Source: CABMGO01 sp964408125 (GTDB lineage Archaea > Nanobdellota > Nanobdellia > Pacearchaeales > GW2011-AR1). Taken from it: 7,844 nt of DNA. Where the stretch lies: contig CAYOYC010000027.1 of assembly GCA_964408125.1 (NCBI GenBank), positions 1-7,844 on the forward strand. The letters run 5' to 3'. Of this stretch, positions 1 through 6,216 are shown piece after piece (position 1 is the first letter of the stretch; the number at the start of each line of letters is the position of its first letter). Under the pieces are notes generated by a model, which ran no database searches, was not told the origin of the DNA, and saw nothing but the letters and a program-made list of their open reading frames with translations. The position numbers and the translations under genes are program-made.

Positions 1-2
1 CA

Positions 3-154
3 TCCCCTCACCAGGAATCGAACCGGGATCACGCGGGTTCTGTCATTATATTCTAACGAATATAACCTTATCGCATTTCATCCTATTCCCGGGGGGAATG
101 TCCATGCTAGTCATTGACTACAGCCACGTGCACTAACCTTTGTGCTATGAGGGG
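3..154 (-). tRNA. tRNA-Tyr (anticodon GUA) with an 80-nt intron
   Basis: Read on the minus strand, 148-154 gives CCCCTCA, which pairs with TGAGGGG (4-10), with discriminator A at 3. The D stem is GCAC/GTGC with loop AAAGGTTA. The anticodon stem is CGTGG (124-128) pairing with CCGCG (32-36). The T loop is TTCGATT. The anticodon GTA lies at 119-121. C1-G72 with A73 is the archaeal/eukaryotic tyrosine identity signature. The anticodon loop is interrupted after position 37 by an intron at 38-117. No CCA is encoded. The T stem has one C51-U63 mismatch (CCCGG against CCTGG), which is unusual. A weak TATA-like sequence sits at about 179-187 on the minus strand, and 155-343 otherwise holds nothing I can identify. 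Confidence 0.93.
38..117 (-). other. tRNA-Tyr intron (bulge-helix-bulge type)
   Basis: The intron lies at the canonical archaeal position 37/38. The strict geometry is visible: anticodon-loop bases 32-35 (CTGT) pair perfectly with ACAG near the intron 3' end, forming the 4-bp central helix. This leaves 3-base bulges AG|T at the 5' site and AA|C at the 3' site, which the archaeal splicing endonuclease would cut. The inner helix is weak. Inside the intron are two hairpins: an 8-bp stem TTATATTC/GAATATAA with a 4-base loop (46-65), and a 6-bp stem ATTCCC/GGGAAT with a 3-base loop (85-99). I see no C/D-box guide RNA pattern. Confidence 0.85.
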
Positions 155-343
155 GTTATTTTATTCACCTTTTTAGAAGGTAAATAATAAGGAGATTAAT
201 CCTCTAATCTATGAATAATAGTTTGGTTTTTAAAAGTTAGTATTTCTTAAAACAAACATTATAATCGTCTTTTGTCGGTATTCAAATTAGATTTCGTAAA
301 GTTACGCTTATGCCCAATACCATAACAACCAGAAACACTCTTT

Positions 344-481
344 CTATTTTCTAACCAATTCTCTCTGGTTTATCCACAAAATAACTGCGACAGGCGCAAT
401 AAACCACCAACTAACCAAATAAGTTAGACCCAAACAAATAATTGCTAAAATAGAAAGATAAACAACTTTTTTATTAATCAT
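344..481 (-). CDS. Small membrane protein, 45 aa, unknown function
   Basis: I do not recognise this protein. It is almost entirely hydrophobic after a short MINKK start, from about residue 6 to 38, and could form one long or two short membrane helices hinged near a Ser-Trp-Trp at residues 24-26. It ends in a short charged tail (QRELVRK). An in-frame ATG further upstream (526) would give 60 aa. I prefer the ATG at 481 because it yields a compact positively charged N-terminus and overlaps the upstream gene's stop codon by only 8 bases, a typical translational-coupling arrangement. The longer form would overlap by 53 bases. It probably shares an mRNA and possibly a complex with the upstream 91-aa membrane protein (inference). 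Confidence 0.55.
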   Translation of the reverse strand: MINKKVVYLSILAIICLGLTYLVSWWFIAPVAVILWINQRELVRK

Positions 482-749
482 TTTTACACTGACATTTTCC
501 CCAAGACCAACATGGCTTTTCACCACGTAATAAGCAGACTATTAACATAATCACAGCCAAAATCATAACTACTGGAATAAAAAGCATAACAAAACTCTCT
601 TCGTCTGGCATATAATTAGATATAATTGCAGATGACAATACTATTGCTATAAAAAATCCAAGAATGGCCATCCATCCATTTAGGCAACAAGGATACCATC
701 CCCAGCCATAAATTTTTCTTTTGAACCAGATATCTTTCGATTCTTTCAT
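474..749 (-). CDS. Small two-TM membrane protein of the 'YGWGW' type, 91 aa
   Basis: The N-terminal cytoplasmic segment reads IWFKRKIYGWGWYP (residues 7-20). Two hydrophobic helices follow at about 26-46 and 52-74, separated by an acidic turn (MPDEES). The C-terminal tail carries RGEKPCWSWGK. The combination of an aromatic YGWGWYP box before the first helix and a GEKPxWxWGK tail after the second recalls a family of short uncharacterised prokaryotic membrane proteins. I know no function for them. This copy is cysteine-rich (C21, C22, C72, C80, C86, C88); the cysteines in and near the tail could bind metal, but that is a guess. It is the first gene of a two-gene operon. A TATA-like element about 26 bases upstream (771-779) implies a leaderless transcript starting at the ATG. 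Confidence 0.75.
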   Translation of the reverse strand: MKESKDIWFKRKIYGWGWYPCCLNGWMAILGFFIAIVLSSAIISNYMPDEESFVMLFIPVVMILAVIMLIVCLLRGEKPCWSWGKCQCKND

Positions 750-768
750 ATTTTTATAAGTAAAAATC

Positions 769-790
769 GCCTTAAAAACCTAATCTTTTT
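769..790 (-). promoter_or_regulatory. Promoter (BRE/TATA) of the small membrane-protein operon
   Basis: The minus strand reads AAAAAGATTAGGTTTTTAAGG. The TATA-like GTTTTTAAG is centred about 26 bases upstream of the ATG at 749, the archaeal TATA-to-start-site distance, so transcription would begin at or next to the start codon. Confidence 0.45.
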
Positions 791-867
791 CAACGCAACC
801 CAGTTAACTTTAAAAACTACTTTTGCAAGTACATTTTTAGAAAAGAGTTCTGTGATGCACATGGAGA

Positions 868-1293
868 ATGGAAGCTAATGATATTCAACCCGGAAGAAAT
901 ACAGTTCTCGCAGAGAAATCACCGCTTTCTCCTAAAAAAATAGATCTTCCTGAATATTTACCAGAACGTGACGAAGATAATTATCCTTTCTTCAAACTAG
1001 CAGTAATCCCACGCAATGTTTCTCTTGGAGGACTAATAGAAGCTTTCGAAGAAAAAGCCAGGCCCGACTATGGAGAAGTTCAGATTGACTCATTTTTTGG
1101 AGGAGCTGAAAGAGTGGGGAGGTCAGAAAAGCTTGATTTCTATATGGGTGTGTTTCGGGTGGGTCGAGAAGAATCTGCTCTTGAAATATCTGCTTCCTCG
1201 GAAGCAATAGGAGATAAATATATAGGAATTGCGCGTAATTTAATCTTAGAGCATACTCACGGCCATCAACCACCACAAAAAAGCTCTTCTTAA
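868..1293 (+). CDS. Hypothetical soluble protein, 141 aa
   Basis: I recognise no family. The first 35 or so residues are polar and probably disordered (Pro, Asp and Glu rich). From about residue 39 to 130 the pattern of alternating hydrophobic residues and short helices (FFKLAVIP, LGGLIEAFEEKA, LDFYMGVFRVG, ALEISAS, GIARNLILEH) suggests a small alpha/beta fold. There is no signal peptide or membrane helix. The tail is histidine-rich (HTHGH) and then low-complexity, ending in KSSS. Upstream, TTTAAAAA at 809-816 and TTTTTAGA at 834-841 are candidate TATA boxes; the second would give an almost leaderless mRNA. Only a poor GGAG (863-866) sits next to the ATG. By eye the gene seems less AT-rich than its neighbours. 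Its stop codon overlaps that of the convergent downstream gene. The reading frame is probably real, but the product is unknown. Confidence 0.6.
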   Translation: MEANDIQPGRNTVLAEKSPLSPKKIDLPEYLPERDEDNYPFFKLAVIPRNVSLGGLIEAFEEKARPDYGEVQIDSFFGGAERVGRSEKLDFYMGVFRVGREESALEISASSEAIGDKYIGIARNLILEHTHGHQPPQKSSS

Positions 1294-2663
1294 AATTCAG
1301 GTGCCTTCTGCTCAGTTAAGAAATAAACAACATTTGATTCTACCTCATGTATTTGCCCATCTTTTTCAAAAACAGCCAAAGCCTGTGGTAACGCAAATTT
1401 TCCAACTACTCCAACCGTAGAATAAACAACATAACTAAATGATCTTTCTTCCCCAATAGACATATCTCCTATATCCCACTGTATTCTCTTATTGTTAGAA
1501 TCTATCTTTGTTGGCTTAATTATGCTCGGTGCTTTCTCGTATATTTGAACTATTCCAGGTATTCTATCTATTAATGAAACATTTGAAACTCTTCTAACTG
1601 ACTTTATACGCAACTTAATCCTTAGAGCAAATTGCCCAGAGCTTGTCTTTACAGGAACTACAGATTTTTCAATTAATATTTTAGTCTGAGTAAACCTTCT
1701 TATTCCTATAACAATTAATACAATTGCAATTATAATTAATATAGGTAACAAATAATTAGTCGTAACTTTTACATCAAATCTATCAGCAGGTCCAAGTTTT
1801 TTACTCCAGGAATATGTTATCCAAAAACCATTTCTACTTGTAGAATCTGGCTCTGCGCTAAAAGATGTAAATAATCTACTAATTATATCTTTTTTAATAT
1901 CAACAACAACATTCTCATTTACATTTCCCCTATTTATTTTAGAAACTTCATTATTTATTATTAATATTCCATCAACTGTATTTTTTGTTTCAATTCCGAT
2001 CTTTTCTCCAAGATATATTCTTCCCTCAAGGTTTTTTTCTCCTCTACTTGTTTGAAAAACAGCCTTCAATAAATAAGCACCAGCTTCAATCTTTTCTAAC
2101 TTACTTTTTGGAATTTCAATACTAATCTCTGTTTTATCATTTGCTTTTATGTTGAAAGTTTGTTCTACGTCGAAAAACACAGAAGAGAATTTAGCGTGAA
2201 CATTCCTTAATTCTATTCCTTCTTTATTTTGTATATAGAATGAAATCTTATCAGAATCTGGGCTATTTGCATCAGATGAAATTGTAAATGCATCCTCTAT
2301 TCTTACCACTCTAACCAACATAGACTCATCATAATTAACATTTGTTTCTATATTTCTTAATCCAACTGAAAAAGAATAAGCAGCAGGCCCCTGTGCAACT
2401 AGTTCTTCTGTGGGATAAACTTCAAAAGATAAATCGTTTTTCCCACCATTCAAATAAAAGGAAGTTGACGGTAAAACCCTAACAGCTGTCAAAGTATAAA
2501 TAACATAATTTCCCGGCTCTGCTCCATTTATAGTTACAGGAACAATCGCAGGTTGGCTAAACTCAGGAATAACCGCAATGTCCAAAGAATTCTGTGTTAA
2601 CTCTAATCCAGATATAAAAGAGATGCATAAAAGCAATGTTAATACAATAATGAACTTTTTCAT
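1290..2663 (-). CDS. Exported, membrane-anchored surface protein with DUF11-like C-terminal domain, 457 aa
   Basis: The protein starts MKKFIIVLTLLLCISFISG, a clear signal peptide. Roughly 285 residues of beta-rich ectodomain with Ser, Thr, Asn and Asp follow. A single membrane helix (LLPILIIIAIVLIVIGI, about residues 305-321) is followed by RRFTQTK. A C-terminal domain of about 125 residues ends with a DUF11-like signature, IQWDIGDMSIGEERSFSYVV. By the positive-inside rule the C-terminal domain should be cytoplasmic, which is odd for a DUF11-like fold. Two in-frame ATGs lie upstream (2684 and 2675). I chose 2663 because it begins the signal peptide directly and lies 27 bases from the TATA box at 2686-2694; the earlier ATGs are too close to that box. 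It may be co-transcribed with the gene ending at 2705, or use its own promoter. The ligand or partner is unknown. Confidence 0.8.
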   Translation of the reverse strand: MKKFIIVLTLLLCISFISGLELTQNSLDIAVIPEFSQPAIVPVTINGAEPGNYVIYTLTAVRVLPSTSFYLNGGKNDLSFEVYPTEELVAQGPAAYSFSVGLRNIETNVNYDESMLVRVVRIEDAFTISSDANSPDSDKISFYIQNKEGIELRNVHAKFSSVFFDVEQTFNIKANDKTEISIEIPKSKLEKIEAGAYLLKAVFQTSRGEKNLEGRIYLGEKIGIETKNTVDGILIINNEVSKINRGNVNENVVVDIKKDIISRLFTSFSAEPDSTSRNGFWITYSWSKKLGPADRFDVKVTTNYLLPILIIIAIVLIVIGIRRFTQTKILIEKSVVPVKTSSGQFALRIKLRIKSVRRVSNVSLIDRIPGIVQIYEKAPSIIKPTKIDSNNKRIQWDIGDMSIGEERSFSYVVYSTVGVVGKFALPQALAVFEKDGQIHEVESNVVYFLTEQKAPEF

Positions 2664-2682
2664 AATGTTTATCATACCTCCC

Positions 2683-2699
2683 ATTATATAAATCTTTTT
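2683..2699 (-). promoter_or_regulatory. Promoter of the surface-protein gene
   Basis: The minus strand reads AAAAAGATTTATATAAT, the same AAAGATTTA core found at other promoters here. The TATA centre is 27 bases upstream of the ATG at 2663, supporting a leaderless transcript from that codon. A GGAGGT at 2676-2681 would lie inside the untranslated region of any longer transcript and could serve as a ribosome-binding site with 12-base spacing. Confidence 0.55.
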
Positions 2700-2704
2700 A
2701 ATTT

Positions 2705-3205
2705 TTATTTTCTGCCTTCCAAGTTTAAAAAGGCCTTAGCATCTTCCATAAATTCTTCAGTTTTTTCTATTAATTTAACCTCGTATTCATCTTCCGTTGT
2801 TCTCATAATATACCTATCATAAATTCCTCTTAAGAATTTCCAAGCTGGATTTTTATCCCATGTTTCTTCCCAATCCTTCTTTAGTTTCGCACTAACTTCT
2901 AGTTTTACCTCTCCTTTATTCGTTTTGACCTTCTTCCCATTTTCTTCTGCTTCTGCATCAGCCATACCCAAAATATGCCACTTTACATCGATAAGATTTT
3001 GATAATAATCACTTATTTTCTTAGTAGAAGACCATTTTATCACTATTTCTTTACCAAAGGAACTGACTTTCTCTGTGTATTCTTTTTCAAGCAATAAGTA
3101 ATCTTCATTCTTGAACCAATTATAACAGAAATTATAAAAATCAGCATAATTAAACAACCCCTTGTGTTTAATATTACCCTTCAACACATCTTTTTCTTCG
3201 CCCAT
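2705..3205 (-). CDS. Conserved hypothetical archaeal protein, 166 aa
   Basis: This is a soluble, charged, Lys/Glu-rich protein without signal peptide or membrane helix. The N-terminal part reads KHKGLFNYADFYNFCYNWFKNEDY (in part residues 13-36), a pattern I associate with a family common in DPANN archaea that begins with a 'GLF-x(3)-YxxxYxWxxxxxY' motif. Next come a beta-like segment (EIVIKWSSTKKISDYYQ), the aromatic stretch LIDVKWHILGM, a basic GKKVKTNKGEVKLEVSAKLKKDWE strand pair, and a helical tail. The family assignment is from memory of the pattern and no function is known. It is transcribed divergently from the thermosome gene across a 104-base spacer. A GTG or internal start is unlikely, because a TATA box lies 26-34 bases upstream of the ATG at 3205. 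The surface-protein gene follows after 41 bases on the same strand. Confidence 0.75.
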   Translation of the reverse strand: MGEEKDVLKGNIKHKGLFNYADFYNFCYNWFKNEDYLLLEKEYTEKVSSFGKEIVIKWSSTKKISDYYQNLIDVKWHILGMADAEAEENGKKVKTNKGEVKLEVSAKLKKDWEETWDKNPAWKFLRGIYDRYIMRTTEDEYEVKLIEKTEEFMEDAKAFLNLEGRK

Positions 3206-3309
3206 TTCATTTAATTAAGGTAATTCAGTATATTTAAATGTTTTTAAGGCTACTCAATTTCAATTTTCATCACAATAATTCTTATAAATAGAAAAAAAGT
3301 CGATATCAC
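3206..3309. promoter_or_regulatory. Divergent promoter region between the 166-aa gene and the thermosome gene
   Basis: On the minus strand, ATTTAAATA (3231-3239) lies about 30 bases upstream of the ATG at 3205. On the plus strand, CTTATAAATA (3281-3290) is centred 25 bases upstream of the thermosome ATG at 3310, so the thermosome mRNA should be leaderless. No heat-shock operator (such as a Phr-type site) is evident by eye. Confidence 0.65.
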
Positions 3310-4899
3310 ATGACAAATAATGTTTCACCAGACAATACGGAAAGAATGATGGGAAGAGATGCCCAAAGAAATAATATTCTAGCAGCACGAGTTTTAGCAG
3401 AAACCGTTAAAACAACGTTAGGGCCACGTGGCATGGATAAGATGTTGGTAGATAATGCAGGTAATATTACAGTCACGAATGATGGAGTTACTATTCTGTC
3501 CGAAATGGAAATAGAACATCCTGCAGCAAAAATGTTAGTAGAAATTGCTAAAACACAAGAAGAAGAAGTTGGAGACGGCACAACAACGGCCGTAATGCTT
3601 GCAGGAAAGCTTCTAGAAAATGCAGAAAAGTTATTAGATCAGAAAATCCATCCAACAATAATTACAAGAGGATATAGATTTGCAGAAGAAAGAGCCCAGC
3701 AAATACTAAAAGAACTAGCGGCAGAAGTTTCAACCGAAGATGAATTGTTAAAAATTGCTCAAACTGCGATGACAGGTAAGGGCGCAGAGCACGCTAAAGA
3801 AAAGTTATCAGAACTAATTGTAAAAGCCGTAAAAATAATTGCAGAAAATGGAAAAGTAAATCTTGATAATATAAAAATAGAAAAAAGAAAAGGACATTCT
3901 ATTGAAGAATCAGAATTAATAGAAGGAATTGTTTTAGACAAAGAAAGACTATCCCAAGAAATGCCATCTTCCATTGTAAGCGCAAAAATTGCACTATTAG
4001 ATTGTGCCCTAGAAATAAAAACTCCAGAAAGAGAAACTAGAATATCTATTTCTTCCCCCGAGCAGCTTCAGGGTTTTCTAAATCAAGAAGAAGAAATTTT
4101 AGCTTCAATGGTTAATAAGGTAGTCTTATCTGGTGCAAACGTTGTAATTTGCCAAAGAGGAATAGATGACGTTGCACAATTTTATTTAGCTAGAAAAGGA
4201 ATCTACGCAGTAAGAAGAGTATCTAGAACTGATTTACAAAAATTAGCTAAAGCAACTGGCGGGAAGATAATTTCTAATTTAAAGGAGCTATCAGAAAAGG
4301 AATTAGGTTTTGCAGAGAAAGTAGAGGAAGTTAAAGAAGTAGACCAGGGGATGACATATATTACTGGTTGCAAAAACCCAAAAGCAATTACTCTTCTAAT
4401 TAGAGGAGGAACAGACCATGTTATAGACGAGGTTGAAAGAGCAATTCGTGATGGTCTGGGTGATCTGGCAACCGTAGTAGAAGATCAAAAAGTCGTAGCT
4501 GGTGGTGGAGCAGTAGAAATAGAACTATCTAAAAGATTAAAGGAATTCTCAAGAACACTAAAAGGTAGAGAGCAACTGGCGGTCGAGCAGTTTGCATTAG
4601 CAATGGAATTTATACCGACAACGCTAGCAGAGAATGCAGGAATGGACCCATTAGATACTTTAACAGAACTAAAGATGTCACACGAAGCAGGGAATAAAAA
4701 TCACGGGCTAAATCTTTTTAATGGAACAATAGAGGACACCTTAGCAAGAGGTATTATAGAGCCTCTAAGAGTTAAAACTCAGGCAATTTCTTCCGCGTCC
4801 GAAGTTGCAATAATGATTTTAAGAATCGATGACGTAATTGCCGCAGGAAAACCGAAACAGAAATCTGCGAATATGAATGGCATGATGGATTACGAATAG
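3310..4899 (+). CDS. thsA: Thermosome (group II chaperonin) subunit, 529 aa
   Basis: This is an ATP-driven cytosolic protein-folding machine that assembles into stacked rings with a built-in lid. The diagnostic motifs are all present: KTTLGPRGMDKMLVD (34-48), TNDGVTIL (56-63), GDGTTTAV (88-95) with the nucleotide-binding Asp89, D381 in ERAIRDGL (the position equivalent to the catalytic Asp of GroEL), AGGGAVEIE (397-405), and ENAGMDPLDTL (441-451). The apical domain spans about 205-360. The length is slightly below the usual 540-550 because the C-terminal tail is short, ending NGMMDYE rather than a long Gly-Gly-Met repeat. Nothing catalytic is missing. The start is set by the TATA box 25 bases upstream. 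It is transcribed alone, with the downstream acetyltransferase having its own promoter. I cannot say whether it is an alpha, beta or only subunit; the symbol is used in the general sense. Confidence 0.98.
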   Translation: MTNNVSPDNTERMMGRDAQRNNILAARVLAETVKTTLGPRGMDKMLVDNAGNITVTNDGVTILSEMEIEHPAAKMLVEIAKTQEEEVGDGTTTAVMLAGKLLENAEKLLDQKIHPTIITRGYRFAEERAQQILKELAAEVSTEDELLKIAQTAMTGKGAEHAKEKLSELIVKAVKIIAENGKVNLDNIKIEKRKGHSIEESELIEGIVLDKERLSQEMPSSIVSAKIALLDCALEIKTPERETRISISSPEQLQGFLNQEEEILASMVNKVVLSGANVVICQRGIDDVAQFYLARKGIYAVRRVSRTDLQKLAKATGGKIISNLKELSEKELGFAEKVEEVKEVDQGMTYITGCKNPKAITLLIRGGTDHVIDEVERAIRDGLGDLATVVEDQKVVAGGGAVEIELSKRLKEFSRTLKGREQLAVEQFALAMEFIPTTLAENAGMDPLDTLTELKMSHEAGNKNHGLNLFNGTIEDTLARGIIEPLRVKTQAISSASEVAIMILRIDDVIAAGKPKQKSANMNGMMDYE

Positions 4900-4927
4900 T
4901 TATATTGCTAAATAATAGTAACGTGTG

Positions 4928-4944
4928 GAAAGATTTATAAGTAT
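4928..4944 (+). promoter_or_regulatory. Promoter of the acetyltransferase gene
   Basis: GGAAAGATTTATAAGT has a purine-rich BRE followed by TTTATAA (4934-4940), whose centre is 26 bases before the ATG at 4963. Transcription should start at the start codon (leaderless). The T-rich tract just after it (4945-4952) may also end the thermosome transcript. Confidence 0.6.
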
Positions 4945-4962
4945 TATTTTTTGCGTTAAATT

Positions 4963-5400
4963 ATGGAAGGTCCAATAGAAATATTTACTACCTCTAATAG
5001 GCCCAGAGAATATGCATTAGCTATGCAAATTCTGACTAACAATTTGCCAACCGAAGAGATGAGAAGAACTGCCCGTTATTTATTAAATAATCCCAATAAT
5101 CCGAAAAGAACATGGGCGCTTTCTTGTGGCTCTGAAATTATTGGCGCCTCAGTCTGCGATAAAATAACCGCCAAAAGAGCTTATTTAGAATTTTTGTTAC
5201 TTCTTCCAGATTATAGAAAGGCTGGGCTGGGAAGAAGATTTCTTTCTGAGATAGAAGATAATCAAAGAAGCCGCGGAGTTAAGGAGATAGAAGCAGATAC
5301 TAGTGAGGATATAACTACCAAGTGGATGATCCACCACGGGTATAAGGTTGTTGAAGTCGTAGATGGATCCTATAATCATTTAAAGACACTGTATTCTTGA
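4963..5400 (+). CDS. GNAT-family N-acetyltransferase, 145 aa
   Basis: GNAT enzymes transfer an acetyl group from acetyl-CoA to an amine. The acetyl-CoA pyrophosphate-binding motif A is visible as LEFLLLLPDYRKAGLGRRFL: the strand before it is LEFLLL (75-80) and the Q/RxxGxG/A loop is RKAGLG (85-90). Residues 107-129 follow the usual motif-B pattern: a strand (KEIEADTS), then helix and strand (MIHHGYKVVE), matching the common 'N..A...Y.k.GF' region, but with TKWMIHHGYK, so the canonical Asn is absent. The N-terminal 60 residues hold the variable substrate-binding helices; the substrate cannot be told. Length is normal for a single-domain member. It has its own promoter and the neighbours give no pathway clue. 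It ends in TGA, so TGA is a normal stop codon here. Confidence 0.87.
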   Translation: MEGPIEIFTTSNRPREYALAMQILTNNLPTEEMRRTARYLLNNPNNPKRTWALSCGSEIIGASVCDKITAKRAYLEFLLLLPDYRKAGLGRRFLSEIEDNQRSRGVKEIEADTSEDITTKWMIHHGYKVVEVVDGSYNHLKTLYS

Positions 5401-5408
5401 ATATCCAA

Positions 5409-5416
5409 ATCTTTTT
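5409..5416 (+). terminator. Possible poly-T terminator after the acetyltransferase gene
   Basis: A short run of T (TCTTTTTG) lies about ten bases after the TGA stop. Archaeal RNA polymerase can terminate on T tracts without a hairpin. The run is short, so this is tentative. Confidence 0.25.
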
Positions 5417-5428
5417 GAGTTAAAACTA

Positions 5429-5464
5429 GGTAGTCGATAACTTTCGGATGTAATATATTCTTTT
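5429..5464. repeat. Short dispersed intergenic motif, copy A
   Basis: The plus strand reads GTAGTCGATAACTTTCGG then ATGTAATATATTCTTTT. It resembles 6244-6278 and 6979-7012: each has a (G)TAGT/GAAGT start, an AAC or TTAAC block, and ends in TAATATATT followed by T-rich sequence. All three lie between genes. The function is unknown. Confidence 0.35.
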
Positions 5465-5544
5465 CTCTAAAATAGAATAATCATATCAGAACTGCAATCC
5501 AAATTATCAAAGTTAGACATTACTACAAAGTGGTGACAAAAGCG

Positions 5545-5556
5545 AACATTTAAGTA
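5545..5556 (+). promoter_or_regulatory. Promoter of the Ada-like zinc-module gene
   Basis: AACATTTAAGTA has its TATA-like centre about 27 bases upstream of the ATG at 5578, so the mRNA is probably leaderless. The sequence around the start (GTTAAATTATGGA) is identical to that of the acetyltransferase gene. Confidence 0.5.
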
Positions 5557-5577
5557 CTTGCTACAACTAGTTAAATT

Positions 5578-6177
5578 ATGGAAAACACATCAAAAGGAGA
5601 CAAAGTAAAGAAAAATATTATTGTAGTTTTAATTGGGATATTAGTGGTCCTCTTTATCGTTATAGTAACCTTAGTATTACAATTAACTACTGTTCAAACC
5701 CTAAGCTTAAGCTGGGTTTTAACAACTTTTTATGCCGTTTTTGGAATTTTAACCGTAAATCCTAAAATCAATCCTGTTCAAATAATTGAAGTAGAAGTTA
5801 TAAAAGAAGTTCCTGTTGAGATTGAAAAAGAAGTATTTGTGGACAGGCCAGTAATAGTTGAAAAAGAAGTTCCTATTCAAATCCCTATAGAAAATAAGAC
5901 TATTCAAGTTGTTGAAAAACCCGTTGAGGTCCCGGTATATATAGATAGAGTTGTCTACAAAGATAAAAAGGTTTATGTAGAAAGGAAGAGAAAAAAGCTT
6001 AACATACCTAAATATGCGTTTATAGGTTCAACAGAAACAAGAACTTATCATAAGAGAACTTGTAAATTTAGCAAACTTATTAAGAATAAAAACAAGGTAC
6101 ATAGCAATACAAAAGTAACATTTAAAAGAAAACACTTTAAAGGTTGTAAGTCTTGCATAAACGTAAAGAAAAAATAA
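5578..6177 (+). CDS. Two-TM protein with Val/Pro/Glu/Lys rod and Ada-like zinc module, 199 aa
   Basis: A basic N-terminus (KGDKVKK) precedes a first membrane helix (13-35); a second weaker helix lies at about 45-60, so both ends are probably cytoplasmic. Residues 66-140 form a low-complexity rod of alternating Val/Ile with Glu/Lys/Pro (EVEVIKEVPVEIEKEV and similar repeats) ending in a basic VERKRKK. Residues 146-193 resemble the Ada metal-binding domain as found at the end of nuclease-like and other proteins: FIGSTETRTYHKRTCKF followed later by GCKSC. Ligands would be H158, C162, C190 and C193, with spacings of 4 and 3 identical to Ada's Cys38/42 and Cys69/72, but His replaces the first Cys. 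No methyltransferase or nuclease domain is present. The role is unknown; binding of zinc, and perhaps DNA, at the membrane is an inference. It stands alone with its own promoter. Confidence 0.8.
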   Translation: MENTSKGDKVKKNIIVVLIGILVVLFIVIVTLVLQLTTVQTLSLSWVLTTFYAVFGILTVNPKINPVQIIEVEVIKEVPVEIEKEVFVDRPVIVEKEVPIQIPIENKTIQVVEKPVEVPVYIDRVVYKDKKVYVERKRKKLNIPKYAFIGSTETRTYHKRTCKFSKLIKNKNKVHSNTKVTFKRKHFKGCKSCINVKKK

Positions 6178-6187
6178 GCTTAAATTC

Positions 6188-6216
6188 TGGTAGTATCTGC
6201 CAACCCTAATCTTTTT
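6188..6216 (+). terminator. Possible hairpin plus T-run after the Ada-like gene
   Basis: TGGTAG-TAT-CTGCCA (6188-6202) can form a 6-bp stem with a 3-base loop, followed about nine bases later by CTTTTT (6211-6216). It could end the upstream transcript, although the T-run is also part of a promoter-like sequence. Confidence 0.3.

Noticed and set aside
38..117. C/D-box guide RNA within the tRNA-Tyr intron, as known for archaeal tRNA-Trp introns
   Set aside because: GATGAAA weakly resembles a C box but there is no CUGA D box at a suitable distance.
992..1276. 94-codon minus-strand frame inside the 141-aa gene
   Set aside because: No promoter at the right distance and a Leu/Gln-rich composition typical of antisense translation; the plus-strand frame has better protein character, though neither has a known family.
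2675..2684. Upstream ATGs as starts of the surface protein
   Set aside because: They sit immediately after the TATA box, upstream of the expected transcription start, and would add residues before an otherwise ideal signal peptide.
3306..3974. Minus-strand open frames within the thermosome gene (3306-3581 and 3759-3974)
   Set aside because: They lie fully antisense to strongly conserved chaperonin coding sequence.
5197..5379. 60-codon minus-strand frame inside the acetyltransferase gene
   Set aside because: Antisense to the GNAT motif A and B region; no promoter and no recognisable protein features.
5791..6000. DNA-level tandem repeat or CRISPR-like array in the Val/Pro/Glu/Lys region
   Set aside because: The repetition is at the protein level with variable codons and spacing; there are no constant repeat units with unique spacers.
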